Positions 1 to 9,175 of a stretch of 64,000 nt of DNA are shown here, one piece after another. A program made the translations under genes and the position numbers. A model generated the notes under the pieces. That model was not told the DNA's origin. It saw only the letters and a list, made by a program, of their open reading frames with translations, and did not search any database. Origin of the DNA: Vreelandella halophila (lineage in GTDB: Bacteria; Pseudomonadota; Gammaproteobacteria; Pseudomonadales; Oleiphilaceae); assembly GCF_019903425.1 (NCBI RefSeq), contig NZ_JACHUZ010000013.1:1910948-1974947 (forward strand), read 5' to 3'. Position 1 is the first letter of the stretch. Each line of letters starts with the position of its first letter.

Positions 1-253
1 TGAAATTATAGGGCGTCTCCATGACATCCTGATTTCCCAGCAGCCCGACCCGGCCGCCCTCGGCAACCTGGCCTCCGGCAAAAGCAGGGCTCAGGCCTTC
101 CTCAGAGGCATCCGCGCTGGACTGCACTTCCAGTGTGGGGGCTGAAAACGTTGTTTGTGAGTCTTCCTCTTCCTGCTGTGCCTGGGCAGCGAGTGGGGAG
201 AGCGAGACAATCAATACGAAAGTGAGCGAATACGGACCGCGAGGAATTGCCAT
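1..253 (-). CDS. TonB-dependent siderophore receptor, N-terminal part (cut by window edge)
   Basis: Read on the minus strand from an ATG at 253, the frame stays open to base 1 (84 codons). It starts with a typical signal peptide (hydrophobic stretch, then an AQA-type cleavage site near residue 25) and continues into the conserved plug-domain start GGQVAEGGRVGLLGNQDVME followed by TPYNF. That pattern is characteristic of outer-membrane TonB-dependent receptors for ferric siderophores, which import iron chelates using TonB-ExbBD energy. The AT-rich stretch at about 290-330 just upstream could hold a Fur operator, but I see no convincing 19-bp match. The barrel lies outside the window, so the ligand cannot be named. 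Confidence 0.8.
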   Translation of the reverse strand, partial: MAIPRGPYSLTFVLIVSLSPLAAQAQQEEEDSQTTFSAPTLEVQSSADASEEGLSPAFAGGQVAEGGRVGLLGNQDVMETPYNF

Positions 254-337
254 GGAGTCACCCCAGTTAAGGCTTGGTAATGGGGCGGAACCCTAAACTA
301 AGTAATAAATATTCGCAAATGAAAGGATATGTGTTTG

Positions 338-571
338 TCAGCGTTTGCCGATGAACCGCTCAAGAATCCGCTTGGGAAGCGTTTCAAACGCCGGCACGAC
401 GGGTTCCTCGTAATTACTGTGGATCACCCGGCCATGCTTGGGTCGGCGTTCATGGGCGGCGTACTGTTCCAGGCGCTGGACCAGTTTTTCCTGGCGATGG
501 AGCTCCCAGGCTACTGCCCCGGTCAGTGCCAGCAGGACCGCCCCGAGGACAAGGTTCAGGATCGTCATCAT
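338..571 (-). CDS. Small single-span membrane protein, unknown function
   Basis: 77 residues with an N-terminal hydrophobic helix (about residues 4-22), then a charged helical and basic tail ending in FIGKR. It follows the 108-residue gene by 6 bp and is the last gene of the leftward galU-glycerate kinase-MMPL transporter operon. Two adjacent ATG codons could start it (571 or 568). I do not recognise a family. The operon position suggests an accessory membrane partner of the MMPL transporter, which is inference. Confidence 0.6.
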   Translation of the reverse strand: MMTILNLVLGAVLLALTGAVAWELHRQEKLVQRLEQYAAHERRPKHGRVIHSNYEEPVVPAFETLPKRILERFIGKR

Positions 572-577
572 GAGCTG

Positions 578-904
578 TCACCGGTATTCAACGCTGATCT
601 CGGATTCGATACCCCGCTCGGAGAGCGCCTCGTCGAGCTCTGCGGTCAGCTGGCGGAACACAATCCGGCGCACCGTTTCGGGCATGTAGTCGCCAACCAG
701 ACGAGCGCCGGCGGATTCGCGGCGGGCCACGTCAATCGGGTTCAGCACCCGTACCGTCATCAGCATCTCAGGCAGCGGTACCTCCGGGTCCGCCACGCGC
801 GCCAACGCGTGCTGTACCCGCTGGCGCTGTTCGCGCAGACGGTAGAGAACCCATCCGCTCAGGCTGATCAGGATCAACAGCGCAATGGTGATCAGGATGG
901 CCAT
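578..904 (-). CDS. Small membrane-anchored protein, unknown function
   Basis: 108 residues. An N-terminal transmembrane helix (about residues 2-21) is followed by a predicted cytoplasmic or periplasmic domain of about 85 residues with a PEMLMTVRVLNPIDVARRES core. Its ATG overlaps the TGA of the MMPL transporter (ATGA at 904), so the two are probably translationally coupled. No family recognised. The tight coupling suggests it works with the transporter. Confidence 0.65.
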   Translation of the reverse strand: MAILITIALLILISLSGWVLYRLREQRQRVQHALARVADPEVPLPEMLMTVRVLNPIDVARRESAGARLVGDYMPETVRRIVFRQLTAELDEALSERGIESEISVEYR

Positions 905-3393
905 CAGACCCTCTCCCTGACGGCTGCCTGGTCCGGCCCGAAGGGTTTGGCCATCAGGAGCAGTCTCGGCAGCAGCGTCAATGCGCCGAGCAGGGCGATC
1001 GCCATGGCCAGGCCAGTGAAGAGCCCGAAGTAGATGGTCGGGATGAAGTTCGACAGGGCCAGGATCGAGAAGCCGACAATGATGGTCAGCGAGGTGTAGA
1101 GCATGGCGCGGCCTATGGTCTGGTGGCTGCGGTGCATGGCGGCCTGGTAGTCGCCATCACGCTGGATCTCCTCGCGGAAGCGGTAGATGTAGTGAATGGT
1201 GTCGTCCACGGCAATACCCACCGTTATTGCGGCGACCGTAATGGTCATCATGTCCAGCGGAATGCCCATCAGCCCCATGATGCCGAGCACCGTGCCCGCG
1301 GCCAGCAGGTTAGGCACAATCGCCACCACCGCCACACGCAGTGACCGGAACAGGACCAGGAACATGGCCATGATGGCCAGGAACACCGCGCCCAGAGTCT
1401 TGATCTGGGAGCTGAAAAGGCTCTGCAGCATATTATTGTAAAGGACCGCCATGCCGGTGAGATTGACCTGTTCGTCCTCGAGGCCAACCTCGTCAGTCAG
1501 GTGTGAACGGATGCGATCAAACAGGGCATCCCGGTCCAGCTCTGGCGACGATTCGATCAGTCGGATGCTGAAGCGGGCCTCGCCGGTTTCCTCATTGACG
1601 TAGGGATCCAGCAACAGTCCCTGCAGGTCCTCCGGGAAGGCGCGCCCCATCAGCCCGAGCTGGAGCGGGTTGAGCTCGCCCTGGTTGACGCGTTCCGCCA
1701 GCCGGATGGTGGTGGCCAGGGAGATGACCTTGCCCGTCTGGGGCTGTTCGTCCAGGAAATCATGAATGGTCTTGACCAGGTCCGCACCATCGGTGCTGAA
1801 GAAGCTGTCGATCTGCTCCTGGGGCTCGCAGTCAGGATCCACGAAGGGGTCGCAGTCCTCGGTGGGGGTGCCGTCATTCTGCTCAAGGCTGATCACTACA
1901 TCCAATGGTGTAGTGCCGCCGAGTTTCTGGTCGATCACGACCATTCCCTGGTGGATTTCAGTATCGGACTTGAAGTAGTCAATAAAACGGTTTTCCACCG
2001 AAAGCCAGGAAACACCCACGGCACAGACCACGGCCAGCGCGGCACTGACGGTGAGGATGGTGCCGCGGTAGTTGTCCGTTATGCGGGCCAGATACTCCGT
2101 GATCGGTGTGCGATGGAGGGCTCCTCCGGGCTGGGCCGCGCGCGGCAGCAGCATGAGCACCGCTGGCAGGACCAGGAAGACTACGGCATAGCCGATCAGT
2201 ATGCCGACGGTCATCATCAGCCCGAAGTCGATCACCGGCCGGATGGAGCTGAAGATCAGGGACCCGAAGGCGACCACCGTGGTGATCACCATGTAGAAGC
2301 AGGGCCGGCCCATGGCGCTGACGGTTTCGGACACCAGCTGGTGGCGGTTGGCATCGGGCTGCAGTTGCTGGTATTCACGATGGCGCACGATCAGGTGGAT
2401 CGTCAGCGACATGGTGATGATCAGCAGCAGCGAGACGAAATTCGAGGAGATGACGGTTACCGGCCAGTGCGTCCAGCCCAGGTAGCCCAGGGTGAGCCAG
2501 ACAGTCAGCGCACAGCAAAGCAGTGGCAGGAGGATCCAGCGCGGCTGGCGGAAGATGATACCCAGCATCAGGACGATGAACGCCAGAACGCCGAGACCAA
2601 AGGTCACCAGGTCGCTTTCCACAAACGCCATCATGTCGGCCACGATCATGGGCACGCCACCCAGGTGGATGCGGGCCTGATCCCCGTAATTCTCGAGCAC
2701 CCCGCGCACATCCCGGATGATCCGGTCCTGCTGATTGTTTAGTTCTTCCTTGCGCTGGCGGTAATCGGCCAGCACGTCTGAAAGTTCGCTTTCCTCGGCT
2801 TCAGAGAGTCCTTCGCCGCGTTCCTTCTGCTGGAGCTTGTCGCGCCGGTCGCGCAGCTCGTAATAGCGTTCATCCGTGGGCAGCAGAAGCTGGATGGCAG
2901 TGGTGGTGCCGTCCTCGCTGACCAGCATGTTCTGGTACAGCGGATTCTCCATCAGTGCCTTGCGAGCGGTGTTCAGCGGCACATCATCCCCATCCAGGGT
3001 CTTCATGTGCTCGCTCACCGTCATGAGGGTCATGTCCGGGCTGTGCAGCAGGGGCACATTGAGGATGCTGTTGCTCTCATCGAGACCCTTAACGTCCATC
3101 AGGTCGTCGCGCAGTTTCTCCAGCTGGTTGATGGCCTCGTCACTGAACAGCTCCCCTTCCGGCTGGTAGCTGACCACCAGAAAGTCATCGGTGGTTTCGA
3201 AGCGCCGGTAGGTCTGCTGGTAATACTCGAAGGACTCATCGCCTTCCATGACCAGGGTGTCCGGTGAGGCATCCAGACGGAACTGGTCCAGGCGCAGCCC
3301 GGCTATAACAGCGGCGACGAGCACCAGGAGCAGGGTAAGCACCGGATGGGACAGAACGGTTCGATCGTAAAGATGGAAAAGGCGGTTACCCAA
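904..3393 (-). CDS. MMPL/RND-superfamily transporter (sterol-sensing-domain type)
   Basis: About 829 residues with the two-repeat RND topology: one N-terminal helix, a large periplasmic domain, a block of about five helices, a second periplasmic domain and a second helix block carrying VGIAVDDTIHYIYRFREE, the hallmark of MMPL/Patched-like exporters (HpnN and related lipid transporters). The start chosen is TTG at 3393, four bases after the glycerate kinase stop, because a GAGAGG ribosome site sits just upstream; the longer frame would overlap the kinase by 140 bp. An acidic insertion with Cys residues (DCDPFVDPDCEPQ) lies in the second periplasmic loop. The substrate is not predictable; family members move lipids or hydrophobic molecules. 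Confidence 0.82.
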   Translation of the reverse strand: MGNRLFHLYDRTVLSHPVLTLLLVLVAAVIAGLRLDQFRLDASPDTLVMEGDESFEYYQQTYRRFETTDDFLVVSYQPEGELFSDEAINQLEKLRDDLMDVKGLDESNSILNVPLLHSPDMTLMTVSEHMKTLDGDDVPLNTARKALMENPLYQNMLVSEDGTTTAIQLLLPTDERYYELRDRRDKLQQKERGEGLSEAEESELSDVLADYRQRKEELNNQQDRIIRDVRGVLENYGDQARIHLGGVPMIVADMMAFVESDLVTFGLGVLAFIVLMLGIIFRQPRWILLPLLCCALTVWLTLGYLGWTHWPVTVISSNFVSLLLIITMSLTIHLIVRHREYQQLQPDANRHQLVSETVSAMGRPCFYMVITTVVAFGSLIFSSIRPVIDFGLMMTVGILIGYAVVFLVLPAVLMLLPRAAQPGGALHRTPITEYLARITDNYRGTILTVSAALAVVCAVGVSWLSVENRFIDYFKSDTEIHQGMVVIDQKLGGTTPLDVVISLEQNDGTPTEDCDPFVDPDCEPQEQIDSFFSTDGADLVKTIHDFLDEQPQTGKVISLATTIRLAERVNQGELNPLQLGLMGRAFPEDLQGLLLDPYVNEETGEARFSIRLIESSPELDRDALFDRIRSHLTDEVGLEDEQVNLTGMAVLYNNMLQSLFSSQIKTLGAVFLAIMAMFLVLFRSLRVAVVAIVPNLLAAGTVLGIMGLMGIPLDMMTITVAAITVGIAVDDTIHYIYRFREEIQRDGDYQAAMHRSHQTIGRAMLYTSLTIIVGFSILALSNFIPTIYFGLFTGLAMAIALLGALTLLPRLLLMAKPFGPDQAAVRERV

Positions 3394-3397
3394 GGCA

Positions 3398-4411
3398 CTA
3401 CCTCTCTGATGGGTTGAACGTGAGGCCCGTGAAGCGTTGCTGCTCATCCAGGGCCAGATGGATATCGGATGCGGGCGGCGATTCAAGCAGCCGCCGGGTG
3501 ATGCGTTCGTAATGCGCCATAAACGTGGCGAAGGCATCGCCTTCGTCCAGGTGGGCGCGGTAGCTGTCGCTGCGGTTGCGGATCAGCTTCGCCTCCTGGA
3601 GCAGCCGCCAGCGCTTTACGGCGTCCCAGGAAGGGGGCTGCAGGAACAGTGACCGGTCGAAGCGCCGGAAAAGGTCCTGGTAGCGGCCGGCCAGCTGTTC
3701 GTTCACATAACGCCGCCAGAGTCCATCTGGATCCTGTTCAGCCTCCAGGCTGTTGACCGGTTCGTCCAGTTCACGCTCATCCACGGCCCGGGCACCCAGG
3801 CACCAGCCTTCCAGAAGAATAACGCCGGGACGCCCCTGGAAGGTATGCCACTCGGACTCGGGCAGTCGGTCATCCGCGCTTTTATCGAAGCGGGGCAGGG
3901 GCGTGCGGGTATCAGGGCTGGCATCGCGCAGCTCATCCACGCACCCCAGCAGTGCCTCAATGTCATGGGTGCCGGGAACACCCCGGGTCGCCAGCAGCGG
4001 GTGGACGGAGTCCGCCAGTTCACGGCGTGAATGCCGGCTCAGGTAGAAATCGTCCAGGCTGAGCACACAGGTGGAGACGGCAAAGCAGTGGTGCAGAACC
4101 AGTCTCAGTGCCCGGGCCAGGGTGGTCTTACCGCTGCCCTGGCTGCCGCCAATGGCCATGACCAGCGGGCGGCCGACCCGGTTCTGGTTGCTGAGCAGCC
4201 ACGCGGCCATGGGAATGACCAGGCGCGGAAAGACGCTCATCCACCCCTGGGGCAGCTGTTCATCGGCAATGAAACGCTGCAGCGCCAGCACTGCGTGTTG
4301 GCGGGCCTCGGTGATGCTCTGGGCCGGGAGAGGGCACTCGTCGGGCCAGCTGGCCTCCGGAAGGATGACCGTCCCTGGCCTGTGTTCTCCGCCTGCCTTG
4401 TAGTCCGCCAT
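3398..4411 (-). CDS. D-glycerate 3-kinase-like P-loop kinase
   Basis: 337 residues. A Walker A motif, GGSQGSGKTTLARAL, lies near residues 86-100. It is followed by LSLDDFYLSRHSR and by a late VILLEGWCLGAR motif. This order is typical of the uridine-kinase-fold glycerate kinases (plant-type GLYK), which phosphorylate D-glycerate to 3-phosphoglycerate. It sits 20 bp after galU and 4 bp before the MMPL transporter in a leftward operon. Other members of this kinase fold are possible, so the substrate is by family analogy. Confidence 0.78.
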   Translation of the reverse strand: MADYKAGGEHRPGTVILPEASWPDECPLPAQSITEARQHAVLALQRFIADEQLPQGWMSVFPRLVIPMAAWLLSNQNRVGRPLVMAIGGSQGSGKTTLARALRLVLHHCFAVSTCVLSLDDFYLSRHSRRELADSVHPLLATRGVPGTHDIEALLGCVDELRDASPDTRTPLPRFDKSADDRLPESEWHTFQGRPGVILLEGWCLGARAVDERELDEPVNSLEAEQDPDGLWRRYVNEQLAGRYQDLFRRFDRSLFLQPPSWDAVKRWRLLQEAKLIRNRSDSYRAHLDEGDAFATFMAHYERITRRLLESPPASDIHLALDEQQRFTGLTFNPSER

Positions 4412-4431
4412 GCGCCAGCCCGTGTTTCCGT

Positions 4432-5277
4432 TCAGAGGTTGCGTTCGCCGCGGCGATAGACGTTCTCGTAGACATGGTTGGTCGCCTCGACAAAACCGTC
4501 AATGCTGCCACAGTCAAACCGCCGACCCCGGAACTGGTAGGCAAGAACACAGCCGTTCCTGGCCTGTTCCAGCAGGGCGTCCGTGATCTGGATCTCGCCA
4601 CCCTTGCCGGCCTCGGTCCGCTCCAGGATATCGAAGATGTCCGGAGTCAGGATGTAGCGCCCGATGATGGCCAGGTTGGAGGGGGCCTGATCCTTCGGGG
4701 GCTTCTCGACCATGTCGGTAATCCGGTAAAGGCCATCCTTCATGGTCTCACCCTCGATGATCCCGTACTTGTGGGTCTCGTCCTTCGGCACTTCCTCGAT
4801 GGCCACAATACTGCACCGGAACTGGTTGTAGAGCTTGACCATCTGGGCCATCACGCCGTCGTCATTATCGCCGGCGACACAGAAATCATCCGCCAGGATC
4901 ACGGCAAAGGCATTATCACCAATGAGGTTACGGCCAGTGAGAATGGCGTGGCCGAGCCCTTTCATTTCATTCTGCCGGGTGAAGGCGAAGCGGTGGTTCT
5001 CGATCAGATTGCGGATGCCCTTGAGGTTGTCCTCCTTGCCGGTGCCTGCGATCTGGTGCTCCAGCTCATAGCTGATGTCGAAATGATCCTCTATGGCGCG
5101 TTTGCCACGGCCCGTGACGAAGCCGATGTCATGGATGCCCGCCTCCGAGGCCTCCTCCACCGCGTACTGCACCAGCGGCTTGTTGACGATGGGCAGGATC
5201 TCCTTGGGCATGGCCTTGGTGGCCGGCAGAAAACGGGTCCCGTAACCGGCGACCGGGAAAAGGCATTTGCTGATCAT
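4432..5277 (-). CDS. galU: UTP-glucose-1-phosphate uridylyltransferase
   Basis: 281 residues if started at ATG 5277, which gives the family-typical MISKCLFPVAGYGTRFLPAT start; a second ATG at 5286 is possible. GYGTRFLPATKAMPKEILP is the nucleotide-binding signature. VQYAVEEASEAG and the Lys-rich VEKPPKDQAPSN segment follow the GalU pattern. The enzyme makes UDP-glucose for polysaccharides, LPS and osmoprotective glycans. It is divergent from zwf, with about 140 bp between, and heads the leftward operon with the glycerate kinase and MMPL transporter. Confidence 0.93.
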   Translation of the reverse strand: MISKCLFPVAGYGTRFLPATKAMPKEILPIVNKPLVQYAVEEASEAGIHDIGFVTGRGKRAIEDHFDISYELEHQIAGTGKEDNLKGIRNLIENHRFAFTRQNEMKGLGHAILTGRNLIGDNAFAVILADDFCVAGDNDDGVMAQMVKLYNQFRCSIVAIEEVPKDETHKYGIIEGETMKDGLYRITDMVEKPPKDQAPSNLAIIGRYILTPDIFDILERTEAGKGGEIQITDALLEQARNGCVLAYQFRGRRFDCGSIDGFVEATNHVYENVYRRGERNL

Positions 5278-5420
5278 GACTGGCATTACCTGTTGTGTGT
5301 TCGCTGATGCACGGATGATTCCAGAAGCCACCAGTGTAAACAATCCATTGCCTAAAAAAGAGGGTGCACACAGCGGTTCCGTGATTTGCGCTGCCGGCGG
5401 GGATTGCTCATGCTGTACCC

Positions 5421-6860
5421 ATGACCCCAAACAATACCACGCCCTTCACCCTGGTTCTGTTCGGTGCCGCGGGCGACCTGGCCCGGCGGCGTCTGGTGCC
5501 GTCCCTGTATGCGCTCTGGTGTGACGGAGCCCTGCCGGAGCACTGGCAGCTTCTGGGCGTGAGCCGCAGCGCCCGTACCAGCGATGAATGGCGCGCCGAG
5601 CTGGTCGATGCGTTGGAAGGTGAGGTCGCCGATGACTTTCTGGCTCGGGTGGGTTATGTCTCTGCGGATGCCACGGACCCGCAGGCGCTGGGGACTCTGC
5701 GCGAGCGTCTTGAGGGGCAGCGCTGCATATTCTATCTCGCCACCCGTGCGGACCTTTACGCCGGTATTACGCGAGCACTGGATGAAGCCGCGCTGGTCTC
5801 CGACCAGTCCAGGATCGTGCTGGAGAAGCCCATTGGGCTGGATTACGCCTCGGCGGAAGCGATCGAGACCAGCGTTCGTGGGTGCTTCGATGAGCGCCAG
5901 ATTTTCCGCATTGACCATTATCTGGGCAAGGAGACCGTCCAGAATCTGCTGGTGCTGCGCTTCGCCAACTCCATCTTCGAGAGCCAGTGGAACCACCGCT
6001 ACATCGACCACATCCAGATCACCATTGCGGAATCAGGAAGCGTGGCAGGCCGGGGCGCCTTCTATGACGAGGTCGGGGCCCTGAGGGACATGGTCCAGAA
6101 CCATCTGTTGCAGCTGCTGTGCATGACGGCCATGGAACCCCCGAACACCCTGGATGCGGATGCGGTGCGCGATGAGAAAGTGAAGGTGCTGCGTGCACTC
6201 AGACCCATGGAGGCCACCTCCATTGCGGAAGAGGTGGTGCGGGGGCAGTATACCGCCGGAGCGAACGGCGAGGCCGGCTACACTGAGGATGCTGGTGTTC
6301 GTGAGAGCGCCACGGAGACCTTTGTGGCCATGCGTGTGGCCATCGACAACTGGCGCTGGGCGGGGGTGCCGTTCTACCTCCGCACGGGCAAGCGCCTGCC
6401 GGAGCGCACCTGCGAGATCGTGGTGCACTTCCGGCCCGTGCCGCATTCGATCTTCCCGCAGCAGCGCGCGAGTATGGCCAACCGTCTGGTCTTCCGGCTT
6501 CAGCCGGACGAGGGTATCCAGCTCTCGTTCAGCGAGAAGCGGCCGGGCGCGGCCATGGACATCCGCATGTCCGAACTCAGCCTCAACCCGCAGACCCTGA
6601 GGCGGGAGCGGGCACCGGATGCCTATGAACGGCTGCTCAGCGACGTGATCCAGGATAACCAGACGCTGTTCGTGCGCCATGATGAACTCATGGCCGCCTG
6701 GGATTGGGTGGATCCGATCCTGCAGAACTGGCGGGATTCCGGCGTCCGTCCGGAGCCCTACAGGGCCGGAACCTGGGGACCTTCGGCGGCAACCATGCTG
6801 CTGGCCCGTGACGGCCGGCTCTGGGATGAAAGGGAGACAGATGATGCACCCGACGGTTGA
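5421..6860 (+). CDS. zwf: Glucose-6-phosphate 1-dehydrogenase
   Basis: 479 residues, usual length. The N-terminal dinucleotide-binding motif LFGAAGDLARRRLVPSLY is at about 13-30 and the active-site signature RIDHYLGKE at about 162-170. It oxidises glucose-6-phosphate to 6-phosphogluconolactone using NADP. Its last 20 bp overlap edd, forming the first two steps of the Entner-Doudoroff route; neither pgl nor eda is in the window. No clear ribosome site precedes the ATG, and no HexR-type palindrome was recognised upstream. Confidence 0.95.
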   Translation: MTPNNTTPFTLVLFGAAGDLARRRLVPSLYALWCDGALPEHWQLLGVSRSARTSDEWRAELVDALEGEVADDFLARVGYVSADATDPQALGTLRERLEGQRCIFYLATRADLYAGITRALDEAALVSDQSRIVLEKPIGLDYASAEAIETSVRGCFDERQIFRIDHYLGKETVQNLLVLRFANSIFESQWNHRYIDHIQITIAESGSVAGRGAFYDEVGALRDMVQNHLLQLLCMTAMEPPNTLDADAVRDEKVKVLRALRPMEATSIAEEVVRGQYTAGANGEAGYTEDAGVRESATETFVAMRVAIDNWRWAGVPFYLRTGKRLPERTCEIVVHFRPVPHSIFPQQRASMANRLVFRLQPDEGIQLSFSEKRPGAAMDIRMSELSLNPQTLRRERAPDAYERLLSDVIQDNQTLFVRHDELMAAWDWVDPILQNWRDSGVRPEPYRAGTWGPSAATMLLARDGRLWDERETDDAPDG

Positions 6861-8652
6861 GGCAGTCACCAGGCGCATACGCGAACGCAGTGCCACCAGC
6901 CGGGACCGCTACCTGGCGCTGATGGCCGGTGCCCGGCGCGACGGGCCCCAGCGCGAGACCATGAGCTGCACCAACCTGGCGCATGTGATGGCGTCCAAGC
7001 CCGATCCCGACAAGCTGATCCTGCGCCAGACCGAGCGCAGCGCCAACGTCGGCATTATTTCTGCCTACAACGAAATGCTCTCCGCGCATCAGCCCTACGG
7101 CGACTTTCCGGACCAGATCCGGCGCACCGTAGCGCGCACCGGTCACGTAGCCCAGTTCGCCGCCGGCGTTCCCGCCATGTGCGACGGCATCACCCAGGGC
7201 CAGCCGGGCATGGAGCTCTCGCTGTTCTCCCGGGACCTGATCGCCCAGGCCACCGCCATCGGTCTCAGCCACAATGTGTTTGACGGTGTGCTCTGCCTCG
7301 GCATCTGCGACAAGATCGTGCCCGGGCTGCTGACCGGTGCTCTGCGTTTCGGGCATCTGCCGACACTCTTCGTACCGGCGGGCCCCATGCCCTCGGGCAT
7401 GTCCAACGCCGAGAAGTCTCGCATCCGGGAACAGCACGCCCGTGGTGAGATCGGCCGTGATGAACTGCTGGAGGCCGAATCCCGCTCCTACCATTCGCCG
7501 GGCACCTGCACTTTCTATGGCACTGCCAACTCCAACCAGGTGCTGATGGAGGTCATGGGCCTGCAGCTGCCGGGCTCCTCCTTTGTGAATCCCGGAACGG
7601 ACCTGCGCGAGGCCTTCACCCAGGCCGCGAGCCGCCGGATTACGGAGGTCACGGATCTGGGGGACGACTATCGGCCCCTGTCGCAGGTGGTTTCCGAGAA
7701 AACACTGGTGAATGCCATGGTCGCGCTTCTGGCCACGGGCGGCTCCACCAACCACAGCATCCACCTGGTGGCCATCGGCCGTGCTGCCGGCATCCGCATC
7801 GACTGGGAGGACTTCCACGAGCTCTCGCGGGTGGTGCCGCTGCTCTGTCGCCTCTATCCCAATGGTGAGTCGGACATCAATGACTTTGATCATGCCGGCG
7901 GCGTGCCCTTCCTGGTGCGGGAGCTGCTGGGTGCGGGCCTGATGCACGAGGATGTGAGCGTCATGTTCGGCGAGTCGATTCACGACTACACCCGACCTGC
8001 AAGCCTTGATGGGGCCGGGCGCCTCGTGTGGGATCCGCCGCGGGAAGCCTCCGGTGATACACGCTGCCTGCGGGCAGTGGACGATCCCTTCGTGGCGGAC
8101 AGTGGTTTCCATCGCCTTGAGGGCAACCTCGGCAGGTCCATCATCAAGACTTCTTCGGTGCCTGAGGACCGCTGGTGCATCGAGGCGCCGGCCCGGGTCT
8201 TCGCCGACCAGCAGGCGGTGATGGATGCCTGGCATGCCGGGGAGCTGACGCAGGATTTCGTGGCCGTACTGCCGGGCCAGGGCCCTGGTGCCAATGGCAT
8301 GCCCGAGCTGCACAAGCTGATGCCGGTGCTCGCGAACCTGCAGAGCGACGGCCTGCGCGTGGCACTACTTACGGACGGGCGCCTTTCCGGCGCCTCCGGT
8401 AAGGTGCCCAGTGCCATCCATGTGTACCCTGAAGCCGCGCGCGGGGGCGCCATCGGGCGCATTCGTGATGGCGATCACATCCGTATTGACGCAACCTCTG
8501 GTGCGCTACACTGGGAGGCAGGGCGCGACCATGGCCAGCCGGTGCACTGGGGCCGGGGCAACGAAGGCCTCGGGCGCGAGCTTTTTGCCGGGTTCCGGGA
8601 ACAGGTTACCCACGCCGAGGCCGGCGCCACCATCTTCCGCTGGGACGACTGA
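6841..8652 (+). CDS. edd: Phosphogluconate dehydratase
   Basis: 603 residues from ATG 6841, the same length as E. coli Edd. The start is supported by AAGGGAG four bases upstream; a second ATG follows directly. The IlvD/Edd family pattern is clear: [54 protein letters not shown], and the C-terminal [19 protein letters not shown]. The Cys residues are consistent with an iron-sulfur cluster. It converts 6-phosphogluconate to KDPG. It overlaps the zwf end by 20 bp, so the two are co-transcribed and probably coupled. Confidence 0.96.
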   Translation: MMHPTVEAVTRRIRERSATSRDRYLALMAGARRDGPQRETMSCTNLAHVMASKPDPDKLILRQTERSANVGIISAYNEMLSAHQPYGDFPDQIRRTVARTGHVAQFAAGVPAMCDGITQGQPGMELSLFSRDLIAQATAIGLSHNVFDGVLCLGICDKIVPGLLTGALRFGHLPTLFVPAGPMPSGMSNAEKSRIREQHARGEIGRDELLEAESRSYHSPGTCTFYGTANSNQVLMEVMGLQLPGSSFVNPGTDLREAFTQAASRRITEVTDLGDDYRPLSQVVSEKTLVNAMVALLATGGSTNHSIHLVAIGRAAGIRIDWEDFHELSRVVPLLCRLYPNGESDINDFDHAGGVPFLVRELLGAGLMHEDVSVMFGESIHDYTRPASLDGAGRLVWDPPREASGDTRCLRAVDDPFVADSGFHRLEGNLGRSIIKTSSVPEDRWCIEAPARVFADQQAVMDAWHAGELTQDFVAVLPGQGPGANGMPELHKLMPVLANLQSDGLRVALLTDGRLSGASGKVPSAIHVYPEAARGGAIGRIRDGDHIRIDATSGALHWEAGRDHGQPVHWGRGNEGLGRELFAGFREQVTHAEAGATIFRWDD

Positions 8653-8661
8653 GGAGACCCC

Positions 8662-9153
8662 ATGCCAGAGATCCGCCACTTCCTGCCGGACGACTGGTCC
8701 GAGCTCTGGGCCATGCTGGAACCGGTATTCCGCGCCGGGGAGACTTACGCCGTCCCCATGGACATCAGCGAGGACGACGCCTTCACCTTCTGGGTGGAAA
8801 AGCCGGACTGCACCTATGTCATGCTGGATGACGACGAGACCTACCTGGGGACCTACTTTCTCAAGACCAATGCGCCCGGGCCGGGCAGCCATGTCTGCAA
8901 CTGCGGCTACATCGTGGGAGAACACGCCCGTGGCCGGGGGCTGGCCAGTGAGATGTGCCGCCATTCCATGGAAGAGGCGAAACGGATGGGTTACCGTGCG
9001 ATGCAGTACAATCTGGTGGTGTCCACCAACCTGGGAGCCATCAAGGTCTGGGAGCGCAACGGCTTTGAGGTCACCGGCACCCTCCCGGGCGCGTTCGAGC
9101 ATCCCGAGTACGGTTTCGTGGACGCACACGTCATGTACCGCTGGTTGAGCTGA
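8662..9153 (+). CDS. GNAT-family N-acetyltransferase
   Basis: 163 residues, 9 bp after edd with GGAG before the ATG. The acetyl-CoA-binding motif A is visible as YIVGEHARGRGLASEMCRH, followed by SMEEAKRMGY and a late NLGAIKVWERNGFEVTGTL motif B. It resembles the L-amino-acid/phosphinothricin-like GNAT group that acetylates small amines, but the substrate cannot be set. It is probably at the tail of the zwf-edd operon. Confidence 0.87.
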   Translation: MPEIRHFLPDDWSELWAMLEPVFRAGETYAVPMDISEDDAFTFWVEKPDCTYVMLDDDETYLGTYFLKTNAPGPGSHVCNCGYIVGEHARGRGLASEMCRHSMEEAKRMGYRAMQYNLVVSTNLGAIKVWERNGFEVTGTLPGAFEHPEYGFVDAHVMYRWLS

Positions 9154-9175
9154 GAGCGGGAGAAACGGAGTTCCG

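Noticed and set aside
290-330. Fur box before the TonB receptor
   Set aside because: The region is AT-rich but matches the 19-bp consensus only weakly by eye.
1762-2742. Long rightward frame inside the MMPL transporter
   Set aside because: Composition is Gln/His/Arg-rich shadow coding of the real gene on the other strand. The same applies to long shadows in edd, the RND pump, ycaO and recQ.
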